From Diospyros lotus (Eukaryota > Streptophyta > Magnoliopsida > Ericales > Ebenaceae), in the NCBI RefSeq assembly GCF_014633365.1, contig NC_068348.1:13224311-13288310 (forward strand): a stretch of 64,000 nt of DNA, read 5' to 3'. The notes beneath the pieces are model-generated. The model was not told where the DNA came from, searched no databases, and worked only from the letters and a program-made list of their open reading frames with translations. Below, in pieces: positions 1-10,388 of the stretch (the stretch's first letter is position 1; each line of letters opens with the position of its first letter). Position numbers and translations under genes: made by a program.

Positions 1-399
1 CACGTAGATTTGGGATTGATTCCCCAAATCTGAATACATGGCAGTGACTTCATCCCATAGTTCTTTTGCTATAGAGAAGCACATATAGTTCGAACTTATC
101 TCTTCCTCCATGGAGTTAACAAGCCACGTCATCACCATTGAATTCTCGGCATCCCAAATGTCATATAGCGAGTCTTTACTGTCTGGGGGCTAATGTGGCG
201 CCAGTCAAATAGCCAATCTTTCCCCGACCTCGAATGTACATACGAATAGATTGCGACCAACACAGGAAATTGGTACCATTGAGACGAATGGTCGTAATCT
301 GTACCGGATGTGAGTTGGAGGAGTTTCGGGGAACTTGAAACTGATCTTGAGAAGACTGGGATTGCTGGGTTGGAGTGACTGAAGATGCAGAGTCAGTTA
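1..399 (-). pseudogene. C1 Copia gag, N-terminal part, broken
   Basis: Read on the minus strand this gives the N-terminal Gag of a Ty1/Copia element: a TTIRLNG...NFL.WSQS.RMYIRGRGKIGYLTG-type block, then AENSMVMTWLVNSME and AKELWDEV, ending at the window edge in a MYSDLGNQSQ-like stretch. Gag forms the particle that packages element RNA. The frame is shifted once near position 178, just after the LTG block, and no in-frame ATG is visible at the expected start (an ATA lies near 397-399), so the copy is dead. The same motifs occur in C8 gag at 35219-35561, so the two belong to the same or sister families. The rest of the element lies left of the window; its leader and LTR continue at 400-905 and 9324-9653, split by E1. 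Family identity is firm; the exact start is uncertain. Confidence 0.8.
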
Positions 400-905
400 T
401 GATGGTTGAACAAACAAATCAGGGCAACAAAAGCAATTACCCACTAGCAGTTGGATCTGGATTTGGATCTGTACATAGTGGCCGGATCTGGACACCCTAG
501 CAGAGACCCACAAATCTAGATACTTGGATCTGGGTACCCAGTTGCCCAATCTGAACAATAGAGGGCTAGTACGAACAGCAACACGAACAAAGCAGCAAGA
601 ACGAAGGATAGGAGCGGCTCTGGTGTGCGATACAGAGCCGACCTTCGTGACAGCAACAGGTGCGAACGTCCGATGCGTGATGTAGAAGAAGCATGAATGA
701 CAGATATGGGCAGCTTTGGAGTGCGATGCAACATCGACCTTCGCAACCAAGGACAATGATAGGTGCGACTCATGGAAGCCAACCTTCGCGAGAGGCTAGG
801 AGGTCTCGACCATTCCAGAGGTGGGAACCCACTGGAGAACAACGACAACTGTAGATGCGGCAGCGGTCAGGATGGCCGGATCTTAGAGGCGACGACCGAT
901 GTAAG
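400..905 (-). other. C1 Copia 5' leader, gag-proximal part
   Basis: This GC-richer stretch lies between the gag start of C1 and the E1 insertion. Together with 9324-9447 it makes a leader of about 630 bp between primer site and gag, close to the 578-bp leader of C8. Two overlapping minus-strand frames of 110-119 codons cross it, but they resemble no Gag motif and I treat them as chance frames. Positions 906-910 (GGCAG) are the left target duplication of E1. Confidence 0.6.
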
Positions 906-910
906 GGCAG

Positions 911-2526
911 TGATTGATGCTCAAAAATGTTAAAATTTTATTATATTTATACCCCTAGTTTAATCTTAAAATTAGTTTTAATTGAATATTTATATGCAAT
1001 TTGTGGTTATATGCAGGTTTAAAAAATTAATATAAAAATATATATAATATATAAAAAAAATAGTAATAATAAAATAAATATAATATAATATATATAATAT
1101 ATATATAAATATAATACCTATATAAATATAAAACATATATATATGTCATATAAGTGCATGCGTGAAGCATATATATAATATAATATATAAGCATATAATA
1201 TATCATATAATATATATAACATTATAACATATTATAATGTCTTGGCAGCCATGCGTGAAGCTCAATCCGATAAAGCCAACATTCATTTGGATGCTTCACA
1301 ACCCATTCGGATGGATGAAGTCCAAGTACTGTTGAAGATCAAACTCATTCGAATGACTCGTCCCTCATCCGGATATGCCCTCTCCAAATTGTTCAACGCT
1401 GTTTCCATCACCATCATCGGAATCCCTTTTTGAAGATTTTGTCAGAGCACGCGCAAATGACCATGGTGGCACACAACGTAATTTCTTCTTTGACCAGGGC
1501 CATTTGCAGAAGATGAATATATATATATCTATCGTCAGCTTCACAAAAGGGAGACCCCATCCGCCATTTCTGCAAGAATAAGGGGAAAAGCACACTGTTC
1601 TATTCCTTTCTTTTTGTTCTTAAATTCCAGTAGTCTTTATTTCTTCATGTTCTTCCAGTGTTCTTCATTTCAGTTACTTACATTCTGTAGTTTTCGTTCT
1701 GTTCTTTTTATTCTGTAACTTTAATTCATTGTTCATCTACATTTCTCTAATTTTAATTCCGGTATTTACATTCCAGAACTTTAATTCCTGTCTCTTTAAT
1801 TTTTTCTTTGGAGATGTGTGGCTAAGCTTAAACTTGGGCCAAGGCGCGGACAGTGTCCAATGCCATAGATTTCCCAAGATAGCCGAACTTCGAATGCATT
1901 ACCAGAAACCTGATTTAATTTGAGTATTGCGCGTTCATTGAATTTTTGAATTTGGAGTGGAGCATAAGCCAAACTTAGAGTCTCCATGCCATGTATGGAG
2001 GTTACTTAAACTGGAGATGCTATCATATCCAAATCCAAATGGGTTATCTGATTACTGCATATTAACTGTATTTTAATTTATGGTAGTTTCTTAACGTAGA
2101 ATCTCTCATGCCATGTATGGAGATTGCTAGACCAAGAACTACCATCATCTTGAGATGCATTTTAATATCAAAACCTCAAATTAATTCAGACATGTGTTTT
2201 TGGTACCTATCTATCTGTTGGGAAGTTATGGAACTGGCACTGAACATTGCCTTGACTCAAGACTTCTTACAGTTACAGTACTTCATTTTTGTTCACTTAA
2301 AATCAAATGAATTGGCCTGACAACCCAATTTACATCGCGGCTCTATTTTCATTTTATTAACGATCTCCCAGTGAATCGACCTGGACTTTCCCAGAAAATT
2401 AAATTGTGCTACAGCGCACACTCGTACACTGGCGAGTATAAACGCCTTGTGCCTGCATGCTTGTTTCTTCTTTGTTTATTTTGTATGTGTTTGTTTGAAA
2501 TAAATGCACAAGGTTAAGCGCAGCCA
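911..2526 (+). repeat. E1 5' LTR
   Basis: 1616-bp LTR starting TGATTGATGCTC and ending GCGCAGCCA. The first 330 bp are extremely AT-rich (ATATAT runs); a more balanced second half holds a TATATATATAT run at about 1518 that could serve as a TATA region, though no transcription start can be fixed. One CATTCGAATG palindrome occurs near 1347, the motif that is massively repeated inside the element. Short frames of 60-86 codons occur identically in the other LTR and look non-coding. Confidence 0.95.
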
Positions 2527-2530
2527 ATTT

Positions 2531-2548
2531 TGGCGCCGTTGCCGGGGA
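2531..2548 (+). other. E1 primer-binding site (tRNA-Asp type)
   Basis: TGGCGCCGTTGCCGGGGA, four bases after the LTR. This is the primer site commonly seen in plant Athila/Tat Ty3/Gypsy elements, usually assigned to a tRNA-Asp 3' end ending in the CCA complement. Minus-strand DNA synthesis would start here. Confidence 0.88.
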
Positions 2549-2687
2549 GATCGGTGATGGAATTAGTGCTGCGAAAAAAAATACAGTAACTTAGTTTCTG
2601 TTAATTCTGTTATTAATACATGAGACATAGGTTAGGTAAGATTCATTGTTAGAATTCTTATCTGCATTTTCATGTTCAGATTCCATT

Positions 2688-3779
2688 ATGTCTCAGTATT
2701 TTGATTACATGTCTGTGTTTGGAAATTCTTTTGGTTATCATGATCCCATTGAGCAAACTGTTTCTAGACCCTTTGAGGATTACCCAAACCTTCCTAGGCA
2801 TCCAACTCCATCCTACACCACACTTCCTGTTATTCCCCATGATTTTAATGACGACCCTAGTGCAACATTGGATTATTTAACTCGGAAGGTGGAGTGGTTA
2901 GAGTTTCAAAATTTTCAAAATTTAAGTGAGGTTAGATGCTCGGTGTGCGAGTCTTCAAATCATCAAACAGATGATTGTCCTACCATACCTATTCTCAAGA
3001 AATTTTTGAATAGGCAGCCATCTGATTTTCAATCACACCATAGTGAGGAGAGGTTTTCTTTTAACCATTTGAATCATCCATGGAACAATGACTCTGTGTT
3101 CCAATCTCATGAAGTTTTTTCTCCATCACCTCACCAATTTGAATTAGAGCAAGGGTTTGCATCTGATGTTTATCAGTCTCCATATGAGAAATCTTTAGAG
3201 GATACCCTTCAGGAGTTCATGGAAGGTCAGAAAGTTTTTGAGCAAATGGCTGAACTTCAAGAACAAACCATTAGGGCCACAAGTGACATTTTAGAACAAT
3301 TGACCTTGTTAACACAGTCCTTGAGCATGAGTGATCCGGGTGAGTTTCCAACCCAACCTAATCAAGATTCTATAGGTCAATGTGTTTGGGAGGAACTTTC
3401 GTCCAGTGATACCATTTTAGAAGAAGAAGTCTGGGAGGAGGATGAGGATAAGATCCAGAAGTTGAAATGTCAAGATGACATAGGTCTATCCACATTTGAG
3501 CCTAACTTTTTGTCCTTTAGGTTGGTCTACGTAGGGGATCAAATTAAACCAGACATGTGTGAGGTGTTTGTGCAAATTAATATTCCATATTCTGATGTAA
3601 TAGATCCAACACCTCTGAATGAAACATTTTCAAAAGATGGTCGTGCTTTTATAAGAAAAATCCAATTGCATCATTTTGAAAATAATGTTATAAGTGGTTT
3701 AAAGCATGTAATCATTGCTGTGATTCGAAGTGCAACCACTTATTTGATCCTTAACTGGAAGAAAAGGAAAAAGCAATAG
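2688..3779 (+). CDS. E1 gag-like protein with CCHC zinc knuckle
   Basis: 363 codons from the first in-frame ATG at 2688; the frame is open further upstream to a TTG at 2646, but the ATG is the likelier start. The only cysteine-rich motif is CSVCESSNHQTDDC (C84, C87, H92, C97), an exact CX2CX4HX4C zinc knuckle, followed by PTIPILKKF; the H-x-TD-x-CP-T pattern resembles Athila-type Gag. Before the knuckle is a Pro/Asp-rich segment; after it come a Gln/Glu-rich stretch that could form a coiled coil (about residues 165-215), an acidic patch (EEEVWEEDED), and a basic C-terminus (WKKRKKQ). The standard helical retrotransposon Gag domain is not recognisable, so the protein looks like a reduced Gag. 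Likely role: RNA binding or packaging of E1 RNA, inferred from the knuckle. It is the only long undamaged frame in a young element, which suggests either recent origin or selection. Confidence 0.75.
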   Translation: MSQYFDYMSVFGNSFGYHDPIEQTVSRPFEDYPNLPRHPTPSYTTLPVIPHDFNDDPSATLDYLTRKVEWLEFQNFQNLSEVRCSVCESSNHQTDDCPTIPILKKFLNRQPSDFQSHHSEERFSFNHLNHPWNNDSVFQSHEVFSPSPHQFELEQGFASDVYQSPYEKSLEDTLQEFMEGQKVFEQMAELQEQTIRATSDILEQLTLLTQSLSMSDPGEFPTQPNQDSIGQCVWEELSSSDTILEEEVWEEDEDKIQKLKCQDDIGLSTFEPNFLSFRLVYVGDQIKPDMCEVFVQINIPYSDVIDPTPLNETFSKDGRAFIRKIQLHHFENNVISGLKHVIIAVIRSATTYLILNWKKRKKQ

Positions 3780-4199
3780 AAAAAAAATAATAAGAATAAA
3801 AGGCTATTAGTTCTGCCTTCATGTAGTTGTTTTTAATTTTGAATGTGTTTTTTTAGTTCTTCTATAAGTTTGGCATTTCTCTTTAACGTTCACCAGTTTA
3901 TGTTTCCTTTTTAGTTCAGATTTTGAATTCCACAATGAGCATATGGATTTTTTTTTCTGCATTGAAGACACCAGGTACTCCTAAATCTCAACTTCTTACT
4001 GTGTCTAAGGGTATTTCACCATCCAGGTATTTCGAATTTTTTTAAGTGTTATTGTGTTTAAGGACAATACATAATTCAAGTTGGGGGGTGAGGTACAATT
4101 GATTCATGCTTAATTGTGGTTGTTTGTTTGATTTGTTTTTGAAAAAAAAAAGAAAGAAGGGATTTTGATGTTTGAATAATATATTCTAAAGACCTTTGC
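3780..4199 (+). other. E1 spacer after the gag-like ORF
   Basis: Non-coding, T-rich. It is the place where pol would be expected in an autonomous relative, but no pol fragment is seen. It contains the internal purine tract at 4076-4090. Confidence 0.6.
4076..4090 (+). other. Internal polypurine-tract-like copy in E1
   Basis: TCAAGTTGGGGGGTG nearly matches the terminal tract TTAAGTTGGGGGGTG at 7691-7705. It could be a second plus-strand priming site, or the scar of a deletion between repeats. Function is inferred only. Confidence 0.5.
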
Positions 4200-6130
4200 A
4201 ACATTCGAATGATCTCAGGCACATTCGAATGACCCATAGTTCTCAGTGCGCATATTGCCAAAACCATTCGAATACTCTCAAAGAAATTCGAATGTTCATG
4301 AAATTCATTCGAATGAAATTACTGTTGCATTCGAATGACCGGCCAAATTCCTTCACAAATGAGATTACTGTTTAAAATTCATTCGAATGAAGGTAAAATT
4401 CATTTGAATTCATTCGAATGAATTTGTCATTTCTTTTAAAAGCTACAGCCGGCATTCGAATACCCTCAAGGTCATTCGAATAACCTGACTTTCATTCGAA
4501 TCCATCTCAAGCATCCGAATGTGACTTTGTTTGTTTGATTTGTTCGATTTGTTTTTGTTATCAGAATTAAAAAAATAAAAAAATAAAAAAATATATATAA
4601 AAAATAAAAAAAAATAATATATATATATATATTTGCTATTTACTGGTGTTTGATTTGTTTATTTTGCTTAATATTATGAGTCTCTGTTAATTAGGCTTCA
4701 ACAGTTCCAATATTTAAAAAAAAAAAAAAAAAAATGCGACCCTATTTCATGTTTACCCATGAGCATGCTTGACTCTATTTTGATTTTGTTTAATTGTGTG
4801 GTCGTGTTATTTTAAAAAAAAAAATGTATAATAATAATAATAATTAAAAAAAATAGTTTTTCTTTAATTTTGTTTGTGTGACTTTTTGTTTGTGTTATAA
4901 AAACATTCGAATGCAAGTTTTTATTTATGTGTTTTTGTTTTTATTTGAGTTTTTGTTTGTGTTATATAATAATAAATAAAAAAAAAAATATTTCCGTTGT
5001 GTTTTAGTGTCTCAATTTGAGTGTTTAATTTTATTTGTTTATGTGTTTTTTTTGTTTGTGTTATGTAAAAAAAAAAAAAAACAAAAAAAATTAAAAAATA
5101 AAAAAAATAAAAAAAAAATTTTGGCTGACATTCGAATGAGTTGCTGCTACATTCGAATGACTCAAGGAAACCAAGAAGGAAATGTACAGAAAAAAGAAAA
5201 ATCATTCGAATGTCTCCATTTTCATTCGAATATGCATGAAATTCATTCGAATGAAAACACTGTTGCATTCGAATGACCTATACAAATCCTTCACAAATTG
5301 AATTACTATTTAAAATTCATTCGAATGAATTTTGTTCTCATTCGAATGATAATCCTAAAATATATATATATATTAAAAAAAAAAAAAATTAAAAAATATA
5401 TTTGAAAATTAAAAAAAAAAAATTAATTGTTGAGAAAATATATTCAAATGTTGTCCCTAGAATTCGAATGCATCTCTTAAAAAAAAAAAAAATTTAAAAA
5501 AAAAATTAAATTAAAAAAAATTAATTAAATATAATTAAAAAAAAAAAACAAAACAACACATTCGAATGAAATCACTGTTTCATTCGAATGGCTTGTAAAA
5601 ACTCTTTACAAATTGAATTACTATTTGAAATTCATTCGAATGAATTTTGCATTCATTCGAATGATTTAAAAAAAAAATTAATTTTAAAAAAAAAAAAAAT
5701 AATAGTAATAATAAATAAATTAAGATAAAAAAAATAAAAAAATAAAAATAAAATAAAAAATAAAAATAAAAAAAGTTTGAACAAATGCATTCGAATGTTG
5801 TCCATCACCATTCGAATGCATCACTTAAAATTAAAAATATTAAAAAAAATAATATTAAAATAATAAAATAATAAAAAATATTTTTAAAATATTAAAAAAA
5901 AATCAATTTGAATGTTATTCCTGTAGCAAATGAAATACTTAAAAAAAAAATTAAAAACTAATTAAATAAATAAATAAAATATTTAAAAAAAAATAATTAA
6001 AAAAATTAACAAATTCATTCAAACGTTATTCATCTAACATTCGAATGAATCCTTTAAAAAAATTAATAAAATAATAAAAAAAAAATGAAAAATCAATTCG
6101 GATGAGCTTCTGTAGCATCCAAATACATTA
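4200..6130. repeat. Array of about 28 dispersed CATTCGAATG palindromes
   Basis: The 10-bp palindrome CATTCGAATG (core TTCGAA) or a one-base variant recurs about 28 times by eye, for example near 4204, 4222, 4264, 4305, 4328, 4381, 4413, 4905, 5130, 5151, 5203, 5244, 5266, 5317, 5339, 5560, 5581, 5633, 5655, 5789, 5810 and 6040. Copies are often paired about 15-25 bp apart. Between them lie poly(A)/poly(T) and ATAA runs. Decayed versions (CAATTCGGATG, CATTCAAACG, CATCCGAATG) also occur. Frames crossing the array (such as 4921-5268) are low-complexity and not genes. It fits neither a CRISPR nor a simple tandem satellite: the spacing is irregular and the motif is self-complementary. Confidence 0.85.
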
Positions 6131-7689
6131 ATTTAAAAATAAAAAAATAGTAAAAAATAAAAAAATTAATTAAAAAATTAAAAAAAAAAAAATTGGGATT
6201 CTTTTGCTCCTTTTTACTCCTACAATTATCCTGCATACGTATATATTTTTTCTGTTTGAGGATTAATATACTTTCATTGATGCTTATTCTATCGCATTAG
6301 ATTTTTATGCTGTTAGCTAATTTGAGTTTGTAATTTAAGGCATGAGTGTGATGATTTTTTTTATTTGAACACATGAATGTATAGGATTTAGAATGAGTGA
6401 TCTGTATGCATAGATTGTTCTTTGATTGGAAATTTGTCTGTCGGGTATGAAAATCTATTGAAATAGTAATTAATTGGTTAATGCACTGCATGACTCCTCA
6501 ACTTAAGTGGAGACTGTTACCTAGTGTGAGAAATTGAGCCTATTAAATGTTCTTTCTGAGTGAATAAATGCTTACTCTAGTTGCAGTTTTTCTTGCCTCT
6601 CATGTTTTTCAGTAGCTTCATTACACTACTTTGCTTTGAATGCCAAAAATGTCAATGAAAGAATTAAACTAGTTTCAAATTCTAAATTTGATGATTGAGT
6701 GAAAGTGTGTCGTAGGAGGTGTCAGTGGGATTCCTTTGTTGAAATGTTGAGCCTGTTAACCAATTTCCTTTTTCTATTATTTTCTCTTATTAGCCTCATT
6801 GAGCCCATTAAATTATTTCTTTTCTTATTACCCTCATTTTATCCTAAACCATGTAAATATTTGCCCCACCTAATGTGTACGGGAAATAGTCTATCTTAGT
6901 ACTGAAAATTGAAAAGAAAAGAAAAATGATGAAAAAAAAAAAAAACTCGTAGCTATTCAATAAAAAGCTGATGAGAAGATGTATGCTTTCATTGTGTTGA
7001 TTCATTTTTTTTGTTAACATCAAATTCAAAAAAAAAAAAAAAATAGAAAGAAAAAAAAAGAAAAAAAAAAAGAAGAAAAAGAAAAAAAATGAGTATCTAC
7101 TTAGATAAGAATATTTCCCGGGGCACATTTCTTTGAATTCTTTACCCTTTTCTTTGTTTACCCATCCACCCCTAAGCCCCGTTACAATTCTTATGCAATC
7201 CCTCTACATCATATGACACATGGAAGCTTGAGATTTGAATTTTAGAATTGAAATTTTGTTTAATATCTGAAGTTGTGCATTTGTGCATTATTCTGATCAT
7301 GAAGTTATGTCAAAATCCCTTTTCTTTCATTGAAGTCCATTTTTCACTTTAGGATGACACCGATTTGAATTTGTTTTGCATTTACTCTTATTACGGTGTA
7401 TCCTAGAGAGTAGCCATGAGGGATCATTTTTCTTGGAGTGTACACCTGAGAGAGTTTGAAGTCAAAGCTTAGAGGTTGTAATGCGGGTGTGCTAATTTAT
7501 TTGATTGCTTTTTTCTATGATTGAGTGTCCCATGACGAAAATCTGACAAAGAATGGTCAATTGCGTGTTAAGAGTAGCTTATTCTTGTTTTATACATTTT
7601 GGTTTCAGATTCGAAATTTAAACATTAATGTTGATATTGTGAATGAAAATTGGCCAGTATAAAATCTGATTGCTATGGGACTAGCAATA
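6131..7689 (+). other. E1 3' non-coding spacer
   Basis: About 1.5 kb of AT-rich DNA with A and GA runs (6935-7090) and no credible ORF or pol motif. Long 3' untranslated spacers are known in Athila/Tat elements. Frames of 64-94 codons here are homopolymer artefacts. Confidence 0.6.
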
Positions 7690-7690
7690 T

Positions 7691-7705
7691 TTAAGTTGGG
7701 GGGTG
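7691..7705 (+). other. E1 polypurine tract
   Basis: TTAAGTTGGGGGGTG directly before the 3' LTR (TGATTGATGC at 7706); the plus-strand primer of reverse transcription. Confidence 0.85.
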
Positions 7706-9323
7706 TGATTGATGCTCAAAAATGTTAAAATTTTATTATATTTATACCCCTAGTTTAATCTTAAAATTAGTTTTAATTGAATATTTATATGCAATTTGTG
7801 GTTATATGCAGGTTTAAAAAATTAATATAAAAATATATATAATATATAAAAAAAATAGTAATAATAAAATAAATATAATATAATATATATAATATATATA
7901 TAAATATAATACCTATATAAATATAAAACATATATATATGTCATATAAGTGCATGCGTGAAGCATATATATAATATAATATATAAGCATATAATATATCA
8001 TATAATATATATAACATTATAACATATTATAATGTCTTGGCAGCCATGCGTGAAGCTCAATCCGATAAAGCCAACATTCATTTGGATGCTTCACAACCCA
8101 TTCGGATGGATGAAGTCCAAGTACTGTTGAAGATCAAACTCATTCGAATGACTCGTCCCTCATCCGGATATGCCCTTTCCAAATTGTTCAACGCTGTTTC
8201 CATCACCATCATCGGAATCCCTTTTTGAAGATTTTGTCAGAGCACGCGCAAATGACCATGGTGGCACACAACGTAATTTCTTCTTTGACCAGGGCCATTT
8301 GCAGAAGATGAATATATATATATATCTATCGTCAGCTTCACAAAAGGGAGACCCCATCCGCCATTTCTGCAAGAATAAGGGGAAAAGCACACTGTTCTAT
8401 TCCTTTCTTTTTGTTCTTAAATTCCAGTAGTCTTTATTTCTTCATGTTCTTCCAGTGTTCTTCATTTCAGTTACTTACATTCTGTAGTTTTCGTTCTGTT
8501 CTTTTTATTCTGTAACTTTAATTCATTGTTCATCTACATTTCTCTAATTTTAATTCCGGTATTTACATTCCAGAACTTTAATTCCTGTCTCTTTAATTTT
8601 TTCTTTGGAGATGTGTGGCTAAGCTTAAACTTGGGCCAAGGCGCGGACAGTGTCCAATGCCATAGATTTCCCAAGATAGCCGAACTTCGAATGCATTACC
8701 AGAAACCTGATTTAATTTGAGTATTGCGCGTTCATTGAATTTTTGAATTTGGAGTGGAGCATAAGCCAAACTTAGAGTCTCCATGCCATGTATGGAGGTT
8801 ACTTAAACTGGAGATGCTATCATATCCAAATCCAAATGGGTTATCTGATTACTGCATATTAACTGTATTTTAATTTATGGTAGTTTCTTAACGTAGAATC
8901 TCTCATGCCATGTATGGAGATTGCTAGACCAAGAACTACCATCATCTTGAGATGCATTTTAATATCAAAACCTCAAATTAATTCAGACATGTGTTTTTGG
9001 TACCTATCTATCTGTTGGGAAGTTATGGAACTGGCACTGAACATTGCCTTGACTCAAGACTTCTTACAGTTACAGTACTTCATTTTTGTTCACTTAAAAT
9101 CAAATGAATTGGCCTGACAACCCAATTTACATCGCGGCTCTATTTTCATTTTATTAACGATCTCCCAGTGAATCGACCTGGACTTTCCCAGAAAATTAAA
9201 TTGTGCTACAGCGCACACTCGTACACTGGCGAGTATAAACGCCTTGTGCCTGCATGCTTGTTTCTTCTTTGTTTATTTTGTATGTGTTTGTTTGAAATAA
9301 ATGCACAAGGTTAAGCGCAGCCA
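7706..9323 (+). repeat. E1 3' LTR
   Basis: 1618 bp, nearly identical to 911-2526, with one extra TA in the run near 8308 and one substitution near 8176. Ends GCGCAGCCA at 9323, followed by the target duplication GGCAG. Confidence 0.95.
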
Positions 9324-9459
9324 GGCAGCGGAAGCCAGAGGATGGCCAGTGAAGGATGGAAGGACGACGGCACTTCTTGGGTATAGTAGAGGAATAGAAG
9401 AAATTAGGGTTTCACAGTTGAACGACTGTGATTTAATCCTAATTCTTGCTCTGATACCA
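9324..9459 (-). other. C1 Copia leader, LTR-proximal part, and primer site
   Basis: Continuation of the C1 leader on the other side of E1. At 9448-9459 the plus strand reads GCTCTGATACCA, the complement of TGGTATCAGAGC, the plant Copia primer site for initiator tRNA-Met. Confidence 0.85.
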
Positions 9460-9653
9460 TCTAAACAAGATTGAGAAAATATAATTCTTTATTTATTATA
9501 ATTATACGATGATTTCCCTTTTCTCTTTATAGAGGAAGAGAATAATACAAAAGGAAAATAACAAAAAAGGAAATAGGAATATACACAGAATATACATAGA
9601 ATCTAAGATATACAAAGAATATTCTATATTCAAAAAATACTTCTATTTCTACA
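9460..9653 (-). repeat. C1 Copia 5' LTR
   Basis: On the minus strand it runs from TGTAGAAATAGAAG to TTGTTTAGA directly before the primer site, about 194 bp. The end is GA instead of CA, as in C8. The C1 3' LTR would lie left of the window. Boundaries rest on the primer site and the TG start; there is no second LTR to compare. Confidence 0.7.
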
Positions 9654-9892
9654 GTTGCAATTGCTATTTAAAGTAAAGTCTTTGAAACCAGATTGTTGAA
9701 CAAAGAAGCTCTCAGATAGAACACACTCACAATTCACACACAAAAAATGAATAAACACAGAAACAGAATAGTAAGAACAAGACATACGAGGCACAAATTT
9801 GTCATGGTTCGGATCATCAGGAATGTGATGAACCTACATCCTGCCTTAAACTCGAGGGTAAGATTTTACTATCTTGATATTCAGACCAATGA
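9654..9892. other. Non-coding stretch between C1 and C2
   Basis: No ORF. Contains a CATGGTTCGGATC...CCTACATCCTG stretch similar to a motif often seen in dispersed plant repeats. Its origin is unclear; it ends where the C2 RNase H homology begins. Confidence 0.4.
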
Positions 9893-10381
9893 AGGAAATG
9901 GAGGTCATAGGATATTTGCATGCTGACTATGGGGGCTCACTAGTGGATAGAAGGTCAACTACAGGGTACTGTGTCTATCTTGGAGGCAACTTGGTGTCCT
10001 AGAGAAGTAAAAAACAAAATGTGGTGGCTTGGTCTAGTGTAAAGGCTTAGTTTAGAGCAATGGCCCTTGGTTTATGTGAGCTATTGTGGCTAAGGATAGT
10101 GCTAGAAGACCTAAAAATCCCTAGCAATGGACCAATGAAGTTGTGTTGTGACAATCAGTCGACTATCAACATTGCCAATAATCTTATGCAACATAGTAGG
10201 ACCAAACATGTTGAGATTGATCGTCACTTCATTAAAGAGAAGTTGGAAGCTAAGGAGGTTTGTATGCCCTTTGTTACTTGAGCAAGTCAGATTGTTGATA
10301 TTAACAAAGGACCTACCTATCAAGAGATTTGAGAAACTTGTAAGCAAGCTGGGAATGATAGATATTCATTCACCAGCTTGA
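9893..10381 (+). pseudogene. C2 Copia RNase H, C-terminal pol fragment
   Basis: Encodes the end of a Ty1/Copia polyprotein: ADYGGSLVDRRSTTGYC, GGNLVS-stop-[51 protein letters not shown], and the terminal LGMIDIHSPA. RNase H degrades the RNA template during reverse transcription. It starts abruptly in the domain, so the 5' part is lost, and is broken by stops (TAG in LVS*RSK, TAG in KA*FRAM, TGA after MPFVT) and a shift near 10280. It is followed directly by its own 3' LTR. Confidence 0.85.
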
Positions 10382-10388
10382 GAATGAG

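Larger units (their letters stand above)
911..9323 (+). mobile_element. E1: non-autonomous Athila/Tat-like Ty3/Gypsy element (LARD type)
   Basis: A complete LTR element of 8413 bp. LTRs are 911-2526 and 7706-9323, both TG...CA, flanked by the 5-bp duplication GGCAG at 906-910 and 9324-9328. A TGGCGCCG-type primer site sits 4 bp after the 5' LTR and a purine tract (TTGGGGGGTG) abuts the 3' LTR. The interior codes for only one gag-like protein (2688-3779); no protease, reverse transcriptase, RNase H or integrase motif was found in any frame. It therefore must use enzymes of a related autonomous element. The LTRs differ, as far as I can see by eye, by one substitution (C/T at about 1381 versus 8176) and one TA repeat unit, so this is the youngest insertion of the window. 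It landed in the leader of the minus-strand Copia C1. Assignment to Athila/Tat rests on the primer site, purine tract and zinc-knuckle style and is an inference. Confidence 0.93.

Noticed and set aside
397..848. Two overlapping minus-strand frames of 110-119 codons
   Set aside because: They lie in the C1 leader, lack any known motif, overlap each other in different frames, and run over Ser/Arg-rich low-complexity sequence.
1242..2320. Several 60-76-codon frames repeated at 8037-9117
   Set aside because: They occur in both E1 LTRs only because the LTRs are near-identical; lengths are as expected by chance and no motif is seen.
4921..5276. Opposed frames of 89 and 115 codons in the E1 spacer
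   Set aside because: Made of poly(A)/poly(T) runs and palindromes, giving Lys-rich or Phe-rich low-complexity peptides.
4200..6130. CRISPR-like array
   Set aside because: The repeat is only 10 bp, self-complementary, irregularly spaced and inside a plant retroelement; no cas genes.
6844..7128. 94-codon minus-strand frame with long Phe runs
   Set aside because: Translation of poly(A)/GA tracts; not a plausible protein.
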